NCBI GenBank assembly: GCA_947623455.1
Contig: OX392529.1
Location: 1,984,001 to 2,048,000, forward strand
DNA from: Mimachlamys varia
Lineage: Eukaryota; Mollusca; Bivalvia; Pectinida; Pectinidae
Length of the DNA: 64,000 nucleotides
Direction: 5' to 3'
A program made the position numbers and the translations under genes. This document shows positions 29,301 to 44,300 of this stretch, in pieces (within the stretch, counting starts at the first letter, position 1; every line of letters begins with the position of its first letter). The notes below the pieces were generated by a model that made no database searches, was not told the origin of the DNA, and was given only the letters and a program-made list of their open reading frames with translations.

Positions 29301-32300
29301 CATGTTTGTTACAGATATGTAAGCCTGTATGAGTTTCTGTGTGTTACAGATATGTAAGCCTGTATGAGTTTCTGTGTGTTACAGATATGTAAGCCTGTAT
29401 GAGTTTCTGTGTGTTACAGATATGTAAGCCTGTATGAGTTTCTGTGTGTTACAGATATGTAAGCCTGTATGAGTTTCTGTATGTTACAGATATGTAAGCC
29501 TGTATGAGTTTCTGTGTGTTACAGATATGTAAGCCTGTATGAGTTTCTGTGTGTTACAGATATGTAAGCCTGTATGAGTTTCTGTGTACACATGTTTGTT
29601 ACAGATATGTAAGCCTGTATGAGTTTCTGTGTGTTACAGATATGTAAGCCTGTATGAGTTTCTGTGTACACATGTTTGTTACAGATATGTAAGCCTGTAT
29701 GAGTTTCTGTGTGTTACAGATATGTAAGCCTGTATGAGTTTCTGTGTGTTACAGATATGTAAGCCTGTATGAGTTTCTGTGTGTTACAGATATGTAAGCC
29801 TGTATGAGTTTCTGTGTGTTACAGATATGTAAGCCTGTATGAGTTTCTGTGTACACATGTTTGTTACAGATATATAAGCCTGTATGAGTTTCTGTGTGTT
29901 ACAGATATGTAAGTTTGTATGAGTTTCTGTGTGTTACAGATATGTAAGCCTGTAGGAGTTTCTATGTGTTACAGATATGTAAGCCTGTATGAGTTTCTGT
30001 GTGTTACAGATATGTAAGCCTGTATGAAGTCCTATGTACACGTATGTGTGGACTGACAGGGACCTACCCCGCTACCTGTTTCCCTGTTCTGGTAAGTAAC
30101 ATATACCATAAGGTAAGTTATTTTGAACTTTGTTTCATTTTAATGAAATTCGGTGAGCATATGGAATATACAAAGACTGATGCTTAGTCCAAATGGAAAA
30201 GAAGATTTTATACATAATCAAGATGCATGTTTCCCATTTATTAGGTCATCTGACCCAAAGGGTCAGGATGACCGATAGCCCCATATGCTGTGTGTAAGCT
30301 TTTACTTCAAACTACCTTTTCTAAATAAACTTCTCAGTAAATAAAAGGCCAAGGGTGCCGATACTTAGTCTGTAGCATAATGGGATGAAGGGATACCAAC
30401 TTTGTTAAAATGAATGACCTTTACCCACTTTCAAGGTCACGGGTAAAATGTGTTAAAAATCTTCAAAGAACTTCTTATCAGTAACCGAAAGGCCTTGGGT
30501 ACTGATATTTTGCCTGTAGCATGCTGGAATGAAAGGCCTTGGGTACTGATATTTTGTCTGTAGCATGCTGGGATGAAAGGCCTTGGGTACTGATATTTTG
30601 TCTGTAGCATGCTGGGATGAAAGGCCTTGGGTACTGATATTTTGCCTGTAGCATGCTGGGATGAAAGGCCTTGGGTACTGATATTTTGCCTGTAGCATGC
30701 TGGGATGAAAGGCCTTGGGTACTGATATTTTGTCTGTAGCATGCTGGGATGAAAGGCCTTGGGTACTGATATTTAGTCTGTAGCATGCTGGGATGAAAGG
30801 CCTTGGGTACTGATATTTAGTCTGTAGCATGCTGGGATGAAAGGCCTTGGGTACTGATATTTTGTCTGTAGCATGCTGGGATGAAAGGCCTTGGGTACTG
30901 ATATTTAGTCTGTAGCATGCTGGGATGAAAGGCCTTGGGTACTGATATTTAGTCTGTAGCATGCTGGGATGAAAGGCCTTGGGTACTGATATTTAGTCTG
31001 TAGCATGCTGGGATGAAAGGCCTTGGGTACTGATATTTAGTCTGTAGCATGCTGGGATGAAAGGCCTTGGGTACTGATATTTAGTCTGTAGCATGCTGGG
31101 ATGAAAGGCCTTGGGTACTGATATTTAGTCTGAAGCATGCTGGGATGAAAGGCCTTGGGTACTGATATTTAGTCTGTAGCATGCTGGGATGAAAGGCCTT
31201 GGGTACTGATATTTTGTCTGTAGCATGCTGGGATGAAAGGCCTTGGGTACTGATATTTAGTCTGTAGCATGCTGGGATGAAAGGCCTTGGGTACTGATAT
31301 TTTGTCTGTAGCATGCTGGGATGAAAGGCCTTGGGTACTGATATTTAGTCTGTAGCATGCTGGGATGAAAGGCCTTGGGTACTGATATTTAGTCTGTAGC
31401 ATGCTGGGATGAAAGGCCTTGGGTACTGATATTTAGTCTGTAGCATGCTGGGATGAAAGGCCTTGGGTACTGATATTTTGCCTGTAGCATCGTTGATGAA
31501 GGGCTGCTTAGTTTGTTCAAACTTTCAAGGTTATAGTAGTCAAATATGGAAATATTTTAGCGATAGCCAACAAAATTATATAGTCAGATGATTGTTAAGG
31601 CCCATTGGGCCTCTTGTTTGTTATAGTAAGTATACTAACTTAATTAAATATGACATATTTTTAGCTCACCTGGCCCGAAGGGCCAAGTGAGCTTATGTGA
31701 TGGTGCAGCGTCCGTCGTCCGTCTTCCGTCGTCCGTCTGTCCTGCGTCCGTCAACTTTTTCCTTTAAACAACTTCTTCTAAAATACTGAAAGGCCTAGTG
31801 AAATGAAATTTGGTTGGTAGCTTGGAAGGGGCTTAACAAAGTTTGTAAAAAAAATCACTTTGACCTAATTTCAAGGTCACATGGGTCAAAAATGTCGAAA
31901 CATTCAAACAACTTCTTCTAAAATACCATCAGGCATAGAGACCTCATATTTGACCGGTAGCTTCCTTGGATGAAGCCGAATAAAGTTTACGAAAAGAAAC
32001 GACCTTGACCCATGTTCAAGGTCACAGTGAGGTTAAATATATTTTAACCTTTAAACGACTTCTTCTAATAAACCAAAATCCCTAGAAGTATGATATTTGG
32101 CTGAAATGTTCCTTGGATGAAGCCCAACAAAGTTTGCGAAAAGAAATGACCTTGACCTATATTCAAGGTCACAAGGGTCAAATCTGTGAAAACCTTTAAA
32201 CGACTTCTTCTGAAATACTTAAAGCCCTAGAAACATGGTATTTGGCTGAAATGTTCATTGGATGAAGCCCGACAAAGTTTGCGAAAAGAAATGACCTTGA

Positions 32301-35300
32301 CTTATATTCAAGGTCACAGGGGTAAAATCTGTTAAAACCTTTAAACGATTTCTTCTGAAATATCAAAAGCCCTAGAAGCATGATATTTCGCTGAAAGGTT
32401 CCTTGGATGAAGCCAAACAAAGTTTGCGAAAAGAAATGACCTTGACTTATATTCAAGGTCACAGGGGTCAAATCTGTCAAAACCTTTAAACGACTTCTCC
32501 TGAAATACCAAAAGCCCTAGAAGCATGATATATGGCTGAAAGGTTCCTTGGATGAAGCCCAACAAAATTTGCGAAAAGAAATGACCTTGATCTTTATTCA
32601 AGGTCACAGGTGCCAAATCTGTTAAAACCTTTAAACGACTTCTTCGGAAGTACCAAAAGCCCTAGAAGCATGATATTTGGCTAAAAGTTTCCTTGGATGA
32701 AGCCTGACAAAGTTTGCGTAAAGAAATGACCTTGATCTTTATTCAAGGTCACAGGCGCCAAATCTGTTAAAACCTTTAAACAACTTCTTCTGAAATACCA
32801 AAAGCCCTAGAAGCATGATATTTCGCGGACAAGTTCCTTTGATGAAGCCCAACAAAGTTTGCGAAAAGAAATGACCTTGATCTATATTCAAGGTCACAAG
32901 GGTCAAATCTGTTAAAACCTTCAAACGACTTCTTCTGAAATACCAAAAGCCCTAGAAGCATGATATTTGGCTGAAAGTTTCCTTGGATGAAGCCCGACAA
33001 AGTTTGGAAAAAAAAAAAATGACCTTGACTTATATTAAAGGTCACAGGGGTCAAATCGGTTAAAACATTCAAACGACTTCTTCTGAAGTACCAAAAGCCC
33101 TAGAAGTATGATATTTGGCTGAAAGGTTCCTTGGATGAAGCCAAACAAAGTTTGCGAAAATAAATGACCTTGACCCATATTCAAGATCACAGTGGTCAAA
33201 TCTGTCAAAACCTTTAAACGACTACTTCTAAAATACCAAAAGCCCTAGAAGCATGATATTTGGCTGAAAGGTTCCTTGTATGAAGCTTGACAAACTTTGG
33301 GAAGGAAAATGAGCTTGACCCATATTAAAGGTCACAGTGGTCAAATCGGTTAAAAGCTTTGAGCGACTTCTTCTGACAAACCCAAATGCCTAGAGACATG
33401 ATATTTGGCTGGTAGTGTCCTAGGATGAAGCCAAACAAAATTTGAAAACGAAAATTATGTTGTCTGTTAAGGTCACAGGGGTAAAATATGTTTAAATCTT
33501 AACTTGTTCTTCTAAATGTCTTACAGTAAAAGATTTTAGGGGACTTGAGGGTTACACTATAATATAAGTCAGAGATAGATTGATATCAGGTGAGCGATGC
33601 AGACCCATTGGGCCTCTTGTTTTTGTAAAACTTAGTGAATTTATGTGTTAAAAAAGACGTCTTATTTCTTATCAAATTCTAAACATATTTGTTATCATAC
33701 TGTATACTTCGTGGTTGTTGAAAGTGTAGTATTCTAGTACAAAACCAAAGATCAAGTTTGATAAAACTCTGCCTGTAAGCATGCTGGAATTTCTTTTGTT
33801 AAACAAGGATATATTATTGGTTAAAGGAGACAATGTAACGAGGCCACTGAAGGGTCACTTGAACGTGCCTCCTTAATGAAGTGTTCCAGACAATTCACCA
33901 TTACAGTCCACGCCATCACCTAATGACAACATAATTACCAGTCCTCAAGCTTCAAGTCAAACAAAGATCTGTTAGTGCTGAATTATAGAAGTTAATCTCT
34001 AGCTGGGGACAAAGTCCATAAACCTTAGGTTAACATCAGCACTAAGGCCGAAGTAAATATATCGTCAAATTAGGCTGGAGGACAAAAAAGAGAGGAAATA
34101 TGATAGAGCTCGAGAGAAAAAAGATTGTAAATAGTACAGCAGATAGGATTCCCACTAGTTCTTACAGGACTGTATAGTTTTACACCTATCCATCTATTCT
34201 GTCCAGGGCAAAGTTACCAGATTTGGTCTGGGAGGGCTGTTTCACAAATGTTTAAGTACACAAGTACTAAAAGGAGGTCACTGTTACCTGTTTCTGTCCT
34301 TTGATGTCACCCTTTGAAAAGATTGTCGCGGGCAAAGTTACCAGATTTTGTGTGGGATAGCTGATCAGTGCTTCAGATTGAAGGTGCACCTGCGTCAATC
34401 CCGCATAAACTTTGAATATGGCATTCGACTTTCCACATGGGTCTGCCGGTGCAAGGCAAACATATGCTAAAACAAAAGCAATTTGCACTCTGCAAGTGTT
34501 TTCCAATTCTGTAAGGCCATTTTTGTGTTGCCTGAAAAGGCAACATATAGGTATTACTATGTCTCGTCCACACAATAGTTTCCGTGCAATAACTTTAGTT
34601 CCCTAAACCAGTCAAACTCAAACATCATACAGTGCTTCTGGTTTTCAGGGTCAAAGGTCAATGTTACTATAAACAGAAAATCAGTTTCCATTTGATAAAA
34701 TGCAAGTTTCATTGGACCAATCCAACTCAAACTTCATACAGTGCCTTTTAACAAAAAAGTGCTTGCTTTTGATTGCTTTTCAGGGTCAAAGGTCAAGGTC
34801 ATTGTCACTATAAATGGAAAATCAGTTTCCCTGCGATAATTCAATTTTCCTTTGCCCAATCAAGCTCAAACTTCATACAGTGCTTCCTTACCAAAAGTGC
34901 TTGGTTGGGATTGCTTTTCAGGATCAAAGGTCAAAAGTCACAGTTACTTGAAATAGAAAATCAGTTTCCATGTGATAATTTAAGTTTCCTTGGGCCAATC
35001 AAACTCAAACTTCATCAGTGCTTTCTTACAAAAAGTGCTTGCTTGGGATTGCTCTGAAAAATTTATGCCAGGGAAGTCTGTGTCATGAGACATTTAAACA
35101 TCATGATCTGCAAGTTTATTCATTGCATGGGAATCCATTAGGTAAATTATACAAATTAAACTTGTAATTGATTCAATGAATATCCATAGCTTGTTCCTCA
35201 AAACAAATCTCCCAGCTTGCTGCACAGGTGACACATCCACTTCCATGGAATTCTGATTATGACTGTATGAGTGAATACATGTTCTTTAACCTGATGTTAT

Positions 35301-38300
35301 GCAAGCAGCATGCTGGGATGAAGGGCTACCAAGTTTGTTCAAGGTCAAGGGGGTCAAATGTATTAAAAATCTTTGAGAAAACTACTTCTCAATTACCTTA
35401 GTGCCCAGTGTACTGATAATTGGCCTTTATCATGTTGGGATGAAGGGCTGCAAAGTTGTTCAAATGAATGACCTTGACCCATGTTCAAGGTCACAGGGGG
35501 TCAAATGTTAAAAATCTTCATTCATAAGATCCAAACAGCCTTGAGTACTAATACTTGTCCTGTAGCATATCTGTATGAAGGGCTATCAAGTTTGTTCAAA
35601 TGAATGGGATAAAATGTGAAAAAAAAAATGTTTCAAACAATTCTTCCCTGTAACTAATGGGCCAATGTTACTTAAAGTTTGCTGGGATGAAGGGATACCA
35701 AGTTTTTACATTGACCCTCTTACAAAGTCACAGGAGGCAAATATGTTATTACCTTGAAACACCTTAGCAATTACTAACAAAACATTATACAGCTGACTTG
35801 CCTTTGAAGTTAAAGTCAGATGACTGTTAAGGCCCATGGGCTTCCTTGTGTAAAAAAAGTATTTTGCCTTCACCAATAAAAGAAACTAGTGTTGCTGTTG
35901 TGCCCAATTATGAAGGGTTACTTTGTATAAATCTTTTAATTGTTATTTCCAAATTAACAAGACACACTTAGCACCAGTCTGTATTACAGGAGAGGGTACT
36001 AATTGATTAGCTGTAATTGTTACAGGAGAGGGTACTAATTGATTGGCTGTAATTATTACAGGAGAGGGTACTAATTGAGTGGCTGTAATTATTACAGGAG
36101 AGGGTACTAATTGAGTGACTAATTGTTACAGGAGAGGGTACTAATTGAGTGGCTGTAATTGTTACAGGAGAGGGTACTAATTGAATGACTAATTGTTACA
36201 GGAGAAGGTATAAATTGAGTGGCTATAATTATTACATGAGAGGGTACTAATTGAGTGGCTGTAATTATTACAGGAGAGGGTACCTATTGATTTGCTGTAA
36301 TTGTTACAGGAGAGGGTACTTATTGAGTGGCTGTAATTATTACAAGAGAGGGTACTAATTGAGTGACTGTAATTGTTACAGGAGAGGGTACTAATTGAGT
36401 GGCTGTAATTATTACAGGAGAGGGTACTTATTGAGTGGCTGTAATTGTTACAGGAGAGGGTACTAATTGAATGACTAATTGTTACAGGAGAAGGTATAAA
36501 TTGAGTGGCTATAATTATTACATGAGAGGGTACTAATTGAGTGGCTGTAATTATTACAGGAGAGGGTACCTATTGATTTGCTGTAATTGTTACAGGAGAG
36601 GGTACTTATTGAGTGGCTGTAATTATTACAAGAGAGGGTACTAATTGAGTGACTGTAATTGTTACAGGAGGGGGTACTAATTGAGTGGCTGTAATTATTA
36701 CAGGAGAGGGTACTTATTGAGTGGCTGTAATTGTTACAGGAGAGGGTACTAAATGAGTGGCTGTAATTATTACAGGAGAGGGTACTAATTGAGTGGCTGT
36801 AATTAACAAGAAACACTAAGCACCAGTCTGTGTTACAGGAGAGGGTACTAATTGAGTGACTAATTGTTACAGGAGAGGGTACTAATTGAGTGGCTGTAAC
36901 TATTACAGGAGAGGGTACTAATTGAGTGACTAATTATTACAGGAGAGGGTACTAATTGAGTGACTAATTGTTACAGGAGAGGGTACTAAATGAGTGGCTG
37001 TAATTATTACAGGAGAGGGTACTAATTGAGTGGCTGTAATTGTTACAGGAGAGGGTACTAATTGAGTGACTAATTATTACAGGAGAGGGTACTAATTGAG
37101 TGGCTGTAATTATTACAGGAGAGGGTACTAATTGAGTGACTAATTGTTACAGGAGAGGGTACTAATTGAGTGGCTGTAATTGTTACAGGAGAGGGTACTA
37201 ATTGAGTGGCTGTAATTGTTACAGGACAGGGTACTAATTGAGTGGCTGTAATTAACAAGAAACACTTAGCACCAGTCTGTGTTACAGGAGAGGGTACTAA
37301 TTGAGTGACTAATTGTTACAGGAGAGGGTACTTATTGAGTGGCTGTAACTATTACAGGAGAGGGTACTAATTGAGTGACTAATTATTACAGGAGAGGGTA
37401 CTAATTGAGTGACTAATTGTTACAGGAGAGGGTACTAAATGAGTGGCTGTAATTATTACAGGAGAGGGTACTAATTGAGTGACTAATTGTTACAGGAGAG
37501 GGTACTAATTGAGTGGCTGTAATTGTTACAGGAGAGGGTACTAATTGAGTGACTAATTATTACAGGAGAGGGTACTAATTGAGTGGCTGTAATTATTACA
37601 GGAGAGGGTACTAATTGAGTGACTAATTGTTACAGGAGAGGGTACTAATTGAGTGGCTGTAATTGTTACAGGAGAGGGTACTAATTGAGTGGCTGTAATT
37701 GTTACAGGACAGGGTACTAATTGAGTGGCTGTAATTAACAAGAAACACTTAGCACCAGTCTGTGTTACAGGAGAGGGTACTAATTGAGTGACTAATTGTT
37801 ACAGGAGAGGGTACTTATTGAGTGGCTGTAACTATTACAGGAGAGGGTACTAATTGAGTGACTAATTATTACAGGAGAGGGTACTAATTGAGTGACTAAT
37901 TGTTACAGGAGAGGGTACTAAATGAGTGGCTGTAATTATTACAGGAGAGGGTACTAATTGAGTGACTAATTGTTACAGGAGAGGGTACTAATTGAGTGGC
38001 TGTAATTGTTACAGGAGAGGGTACTAATTGAATGACTAATTGTTACAGGAGAAGGTATAAATTGAGTGGCTATAATTATTACATGAGAGGGTACTAATTG
38101 AGTGGCTGTAATTATTACAGGAGAGGGTACCTATTGATTTGCTGTAATTGTTACAGGAGAGGGTACTTATTGAGTGGCTGTAATTATTACAAGAGAGGGT
38201 ACTAATTGAGTGACTGTAATTGTTACAGGAGAGGGTACTAATTGAGTGGCTGTAATTATTACAGGAGAGGGTACTTATTGAGTGGCTGTAATTGTTACAG

Positions 38301-41300
38301 GAGAGGGTACTAATTGAATGACTAATTGTTACAGGAGAAGGTATAAATTGAGTGGCTATAATTATTACATGAGAGGGTACTAATTGAGTGGCTGTAATTA
38401 TTACAGGAGAGGGTACCTATTGATTAGCTGTAATTGTTACAGGAGAGGGTACTTATTGAGTGGCTGTAATTATTACAAGAGAGGGTACTAATTGAGTGAC
38501 TGTAATTGTTACAGGAGAGGGTACTAATTGAGTGGCTGTAATTATTACAGGAGAGGGTACTTATTGAGTGGCTGTAATTGTTACAGGAGAGGGTACTAAT
38601 TGAATGACTAATTGTTACAGGAGAAGGTATAAATTGAGTGACTATAATTATTACATGAGAGGGTACTAATTGAGTGGCTGTAATTATTACAGGAGAGGGT
38701 ACCTATTGATTTGCTGTAATTGTTACAGGAGAGGGTACTTATTGAGTGGCTGTAATTATTACAAGAGAGGGTACTAATTGAGTGACTGTAATTGTTACAG
38801 GAGAGGGTACTAATTGAGTGGCTGTAATTATTACAGGAGAGGGTACTTATTGAGTGGCTGTAATTGTTACAGGAGAGGGTACTAAATGAGTGGCTGTAAT
38901 TATTACAGGAGAGGGTACTAATTGAGTGGCTGTAATTAACAAGAAACACTTAGCACCAGTCTGTGTTACAGGAGAGGGTACTAATTGAGTGACTAATTGT
39001 TACAGGAGAGGGTACTAATTGAGTGGCTGTAACTATTACAGGAGAGGGTACTAATTGAGTGACTAATTATTACAGGAGAGGATACTAATTGAGTGACTAA
39101 TTGTTACAGGAGAGGGGACTAAATGAGTGGCTGTAATTATTACAGGAGAGGGTACTAATTGAGTGGCTGTAATTGTTACAGGAGAGGGTACTAATTGAGT
39201 GACTAATTATTACAGGAGAGGGTACTAATTGAGTGGCTGTAATTATTACAGGAGAGGGTACTAATTGAGTGACTAATTGTTACAGGAGAGGGTACTAATT
39301 GAGTGGCTGTAATTGTTACAGGAGAGGGTACTAATTGAGTGGCTGTAATTGTTACAGGAGAGGGTACTAATTGAGTGGCTGTAATTGTTACAGGACAGGG
39401 TACTAATTGAGTGGCTGTAATTAACAAGAAACACTTAGCACCAGTCTGTGTTACAGGAGAGGGTACTAATTGAGTGATTAATTGTTACAGGAGAGGGTAC
39501 TTATTGAGTGGCTGTAACTATTACAGGAGAGGGTACTAATTGAGTGACTAATTATTACAGGAGAGGGTACTAATTGAGTGACTAATTGTTACAGGAGAGG
39601 GTACTAAATGAGTGGCTGTAATTATTACAGGAGAAGGTACTTATTGAGTGGCTGTAATTGTTACAGGAGAGGGTACTAATTGAGTGACTAATTATTACAG
39701 GAGAGGGTACTAATTGAGTGGCTGTAATTATTACAGGAGAGGGTACTAATTGAGTGACTAATTGTTACAGGAGAGGGTACTAATTGAGTGGCTGTAATTG
39801 TTACAGGAGAGGTTACTAATTGAATGACTAATTGTTACAGGAGAAGGTATAAATTGAGTGGCTGTAATTATTACAGAAGAGGGTACTAATTGAGTGGCCG
39901 GAACTGTTACAGGAGAGGGTACTAATTGAGTGGCTATAATTGTTACAGGAGATGGTACTAATTGAGTGGCTGTAATTATTACAGGAGAGGGTTCTATTTG
40001 AGTGGCTGTAATTATTACAGGAGAGGGTTCTAATTGAGTGGCTGTAATTGTTACAGGAGAGGGTACTAATTGAGTGGCTATAATTATTACAGGAGAGGGT
40101 ACTTATTGATTAGCTGTAATTGTTACATGAGAGGGTACTAATTGAGTGACTGTAATTGTTACAGGAGAGGGTACTAATTGAGTGGCTATAATTGTTACAG
40201 GAGAGGGTACTAATTGAGTGGCTGTAATTGTTACAGGAGAGGGTACTAATTGAGTGGCTGTAATTATTACAGAAGAGGGTACGAAATGAGTGGCTGTAAT
40301 TATTACAGGAGAGGGTACTAATTGAGTGACTGTAATTGTTACAGGAGAGGGTACTAATTGAGTGGCTGTTGTCTGGAAGTCCTGTGTGTTCCTCTCTGTC
40401 AGCTGATGTCTGGTGTTTCCTAGCCAGGTGAGATATACTTTTTTATTAGCTCACCTGGTCCGAAGGACCGAGGTGAGCTTATGCCATACCGTGGCGTCCA
40501 TCGTCCGTCCGTCCATCCGTCCGTTCGTAAACATTTTTTTAAACGACTTCTTCTCAATAACCACTGATAGGAAATCAGCCTAATTTGGCAGGAAGCATCC
40601 TTGGGTGCCCAGGATTCAAAATTGTGCTAATGGGTGGACTGACCCCCTAACGGGGTGAGGTGCGGGGCAAAAAAGGGTTATTTAGCTATATTGGTTTAAG
40701 CGACTTCTTATCCATAACCACTGATTGGAAATCAGCCTTATTTGGCAGAAAGCATCCCTAGGTGCTCAGGATTCAAAATTGTACTCGTGGTGGGACTGAC
40801 CCCCTAGGGGGCTGAGAGGCGAGCCAAAAAGAAAATATTTTATCATGATTACCTAGATACCAATGTATCCAGGTGAGCGATACAGGCCCCCTGGGCCTCT
40901 TGTTTACACATGAACTGGTAAACAATGTAGCATTCTAGCTATCTTGATGGGACAAAGATTTTAATTGATATGTATGCCACAGCCTTGAATCTTAAAATGT
41001 TATATGTATAGTCTATCATCATATTATCATGTTCTTTAGTCCTTAATTGTGTGTATGTTCTATAGGCACCGTGCTTCGTCAACCAAAAGGCCCAGAGTAC
41101 TGATGTTTGGCTAGTAGGTACCTGGGATGGAGTGCGACAAAGTTTCCTCATAGGAATGTCTTTGACCTATATTCAAAGTCACAATAGTCAAATATGTTAA
41201 AACCTTTTAACAATTTTCATATCAATAACCTTATCATAATAATTACCCTGTGTTTTTACCTTGTAGATATGGCAGCGCTGATCTGTGTTACAGTCACATT

Positions 41301-44300
41301 CAAGTTCTCATGGAGCTTTGTCAAACACTCAAGGGACCAAACTCTGATGTACACATAATTACCTCCCTTGTGTGTAGACTGTCCAAGTTCCTGTCTCCTG
41401 AACATCAGGTATAGCTATCCAATTTATTAGATTTTGTCTCAAAATGGACAAACCAATCTTCATATAAAAAAAAAATTGTATGCATAATTTGTTGAACATG
41501 AATCTGGTGAAAGATTTCAGACAGTGTTCAGTAATTGACAAGCAATTATATCAAGTATAAAATTGGTGGGTAATTGATTGGGTTGTCTCTTCAAATGAAG
41601 GGAAATGTATTCTGCTGGTACAGGTGAGCTTCAAAATGTCTTTTAGATGATAAGCAGTGTACAGTTGCTAGGTCATTGTGACCTTGACATTTGGGTCAAA
41701 GGTCAAAAATGACTATTTTTAGGAACATCTTTTCCAGATTGTAACTTTTGAATTTTAAAAGATATCTTGAAACTTGAAACATACCTGCACAACAAATATA
41801 TGATGTTCTGTGTACTCTCATTAGGCATTCACTCGGTGACCTTGGCCCAAAGGTCAAAGTAAAATATGTGCAATTGGGTGAGGAACATCTTGTTTTTGAC
41901 TATAACATTTAAACCATTTAAGATATCTTGATGAAACTTGAAGTATCACACATAGACAATGTGAGCTATCATTTGTCGTTATGACCTTGAACCAAATGTT
42001 AAAGGTCATATCAGTATAAAGTTTTAAGGAATGTCTTTCCAAAAACAAATTTCTAGTTACCTAAATGGATTTAGATAACTAGTTGAAAAATTTCATAATA
42101 CAAAGGACTATGTATGGTTTTGCCTGTTTTAGGCCCCCAAATCCATCAAATTTTAAATTTCATTATTGAACACTCAAATAATATTATTTCAAATATAGAT
42201 TACATCCCTCATGCAATTGTAATAATATTTATTTGTAATTTGTGCTATGGTTGCCATGGTAACCATCCGAAATATGCATAAATTATGCAAATGTAAATAT
42301 TTGGTCTATTTTGGTCAATTTTTACATAGATTTTCACACAGCAACCATAGAGCGCATTCTTGAACAAACTTTATATTTCTCCTAAAGATGTGGTTTAAGT
42401 GCCCACATATTCTCATTTGATATTAAGTTTGTTCAAGAATGCGCTCAATAGTTTCTAATAGAAAAACTATCCAAAAAGTGGCCAAAATTGACTAAATGGT
42501 CAAATTTCCCTAATTTATGCATATTTGAGATGGTTTCCATGACAACCGGAGTTGAAACAACAAATAATTATTGTTTCAGTTTTATCAGGGATGTACTCCA
42601 TATTTGAAATACATTAATTTGAGAGTTCAATAATCTGCTTCAAAATTTGATAATTTGGGGGCCAAAAAAGGCCCAAACCATATATAGTCCTTTACATTGA
42701 GTAATACACAACAATTCCTTGTATGAGGTTTACAATGATATTTGTTTTGCTATTACCCAGAATGCCCTTGTGAGTCAGTTTCCACCCTGTGATGACCTTG
42801 CCTTGTGGTGTAAACTCCCTGTGACCATATTGCCTAGCGACCAGGTGAGAGAGATCACGGCCAGTATGACTGCCCTGTGTTTACAACACCTGGAGAGCTT
42901 CATCAGTGCTGCAGAGGTCTCCTGTCATCACACAGAGCTACTGGTGAGAAATGCTTTCTGAAGATAAAAGGTGAAACTCAGATTACAACTTAATGATTAT
43001 CCTACAACAGCTAAACTTACATGACTTTTGTATCTAAGGATGTTTATAACATGCGATGCTTCCGTTGCTAATGCTGACCTTTATTTTTTCATCTGACTGA
43101 TCAGGTTAAGAAAATTGGTTAAGTCAGGCCCAATCTGTTCTATGGTTAAGAAGATTGGATTAGGTCACTTATCAAGTAACTAGTTCGCTCACCTAGTCCG
43201 AAGGACCGAGATGAGCTTATACCATACCGTGGCATTGCAGGGCTTTATCAGGGGGTTTTGGGAATTGGACTCTGAGATCAAATTGGGAATAACATAACAG
43301 CTATTTGGGAAATTTTGACAAACATTATTATAACAACTAAGTACATTATTTCTTTTCTAAATTACTTTTTAAAGCACTGTCAGTTCTCATGACATTTACA
43401 GCCCATCTTTCTTGTTAAATTAAAAGTCACAAGAAGCTCCTGAAGCATGTAAAACCACCAAATTTTTTTCAAGTGTCTGAATTGGGAATTTTTAAGAGGA
43501 AATTTGGGAAAAATCACACATTTTTTTCATTGGGAATAGGTCCGTTTACCGGATCTTAAAAGAGGGGTGATAATGCCCTGCATTGGCATCTGTTGTCCGT
43601 CAACAATTTTTAAGCGACTTCTTCTCAATAACCACTTATTGGTTATTGAGAATTGGTATTTGTAATTATCTAGAATGCTGGCATTGACATACATGTTGAG
43701 TGTCGGGACGTGAGATTAACTTAGAGATGTAAATTTGCCTGATATAGATATTATTAAATAATGTTTCTTGCAAAATTGTATGACGTATTGATAAATTTAG
43801 ATTTGTTTTACAAATAGATTACACTGTAAGTTTGAACTTTGTCAGCTTGTATTATAAAATGCATTGACAGATTCATGTATCAAGTCAAGCACAAACTAGG
43901 AATTGCCATAGACTTTTCCAAAATTTATTATTAATACAAAATACAATTCCAGTCGTAAGAAAATAAAACCAATATTTGATTATTACGACTTGAATACTGT
44001 GCTGATTTCAATGGTTGAGGCATTACGGCCTTTCGGTGGATGACATACACTACAATAATTATATGTATTATATTGTAAATATATTTTCACTATGCAATAT
44101 AACTTGTGAAAAGAGAAATAAAATAAAATGAGTTTTAATTTTAATTTGACGACATGATCTTGTGATATTCGTTACTTATCAACTATCCAGTTCACTACAT
44201 AACATTTGTTTCCCCTGGATTGATAGTATTATTTCGTTTGCCGAATTCAAGTAGTGCTTTCTGATTGGTAAGTTTGTCCATTGTAACTGTGTACATGCAA

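Noticed and set aside
30437..31402. Overlapping - strand open frames
   Set aside because: 44-bp array inside an interspersed repeat, read in all three frames.
34267..34606. Overlapping 64-102 codon frames on both strands
   Set aside because: No domain, no splice support and opposite-strand overlap; probably intronic chance frames.
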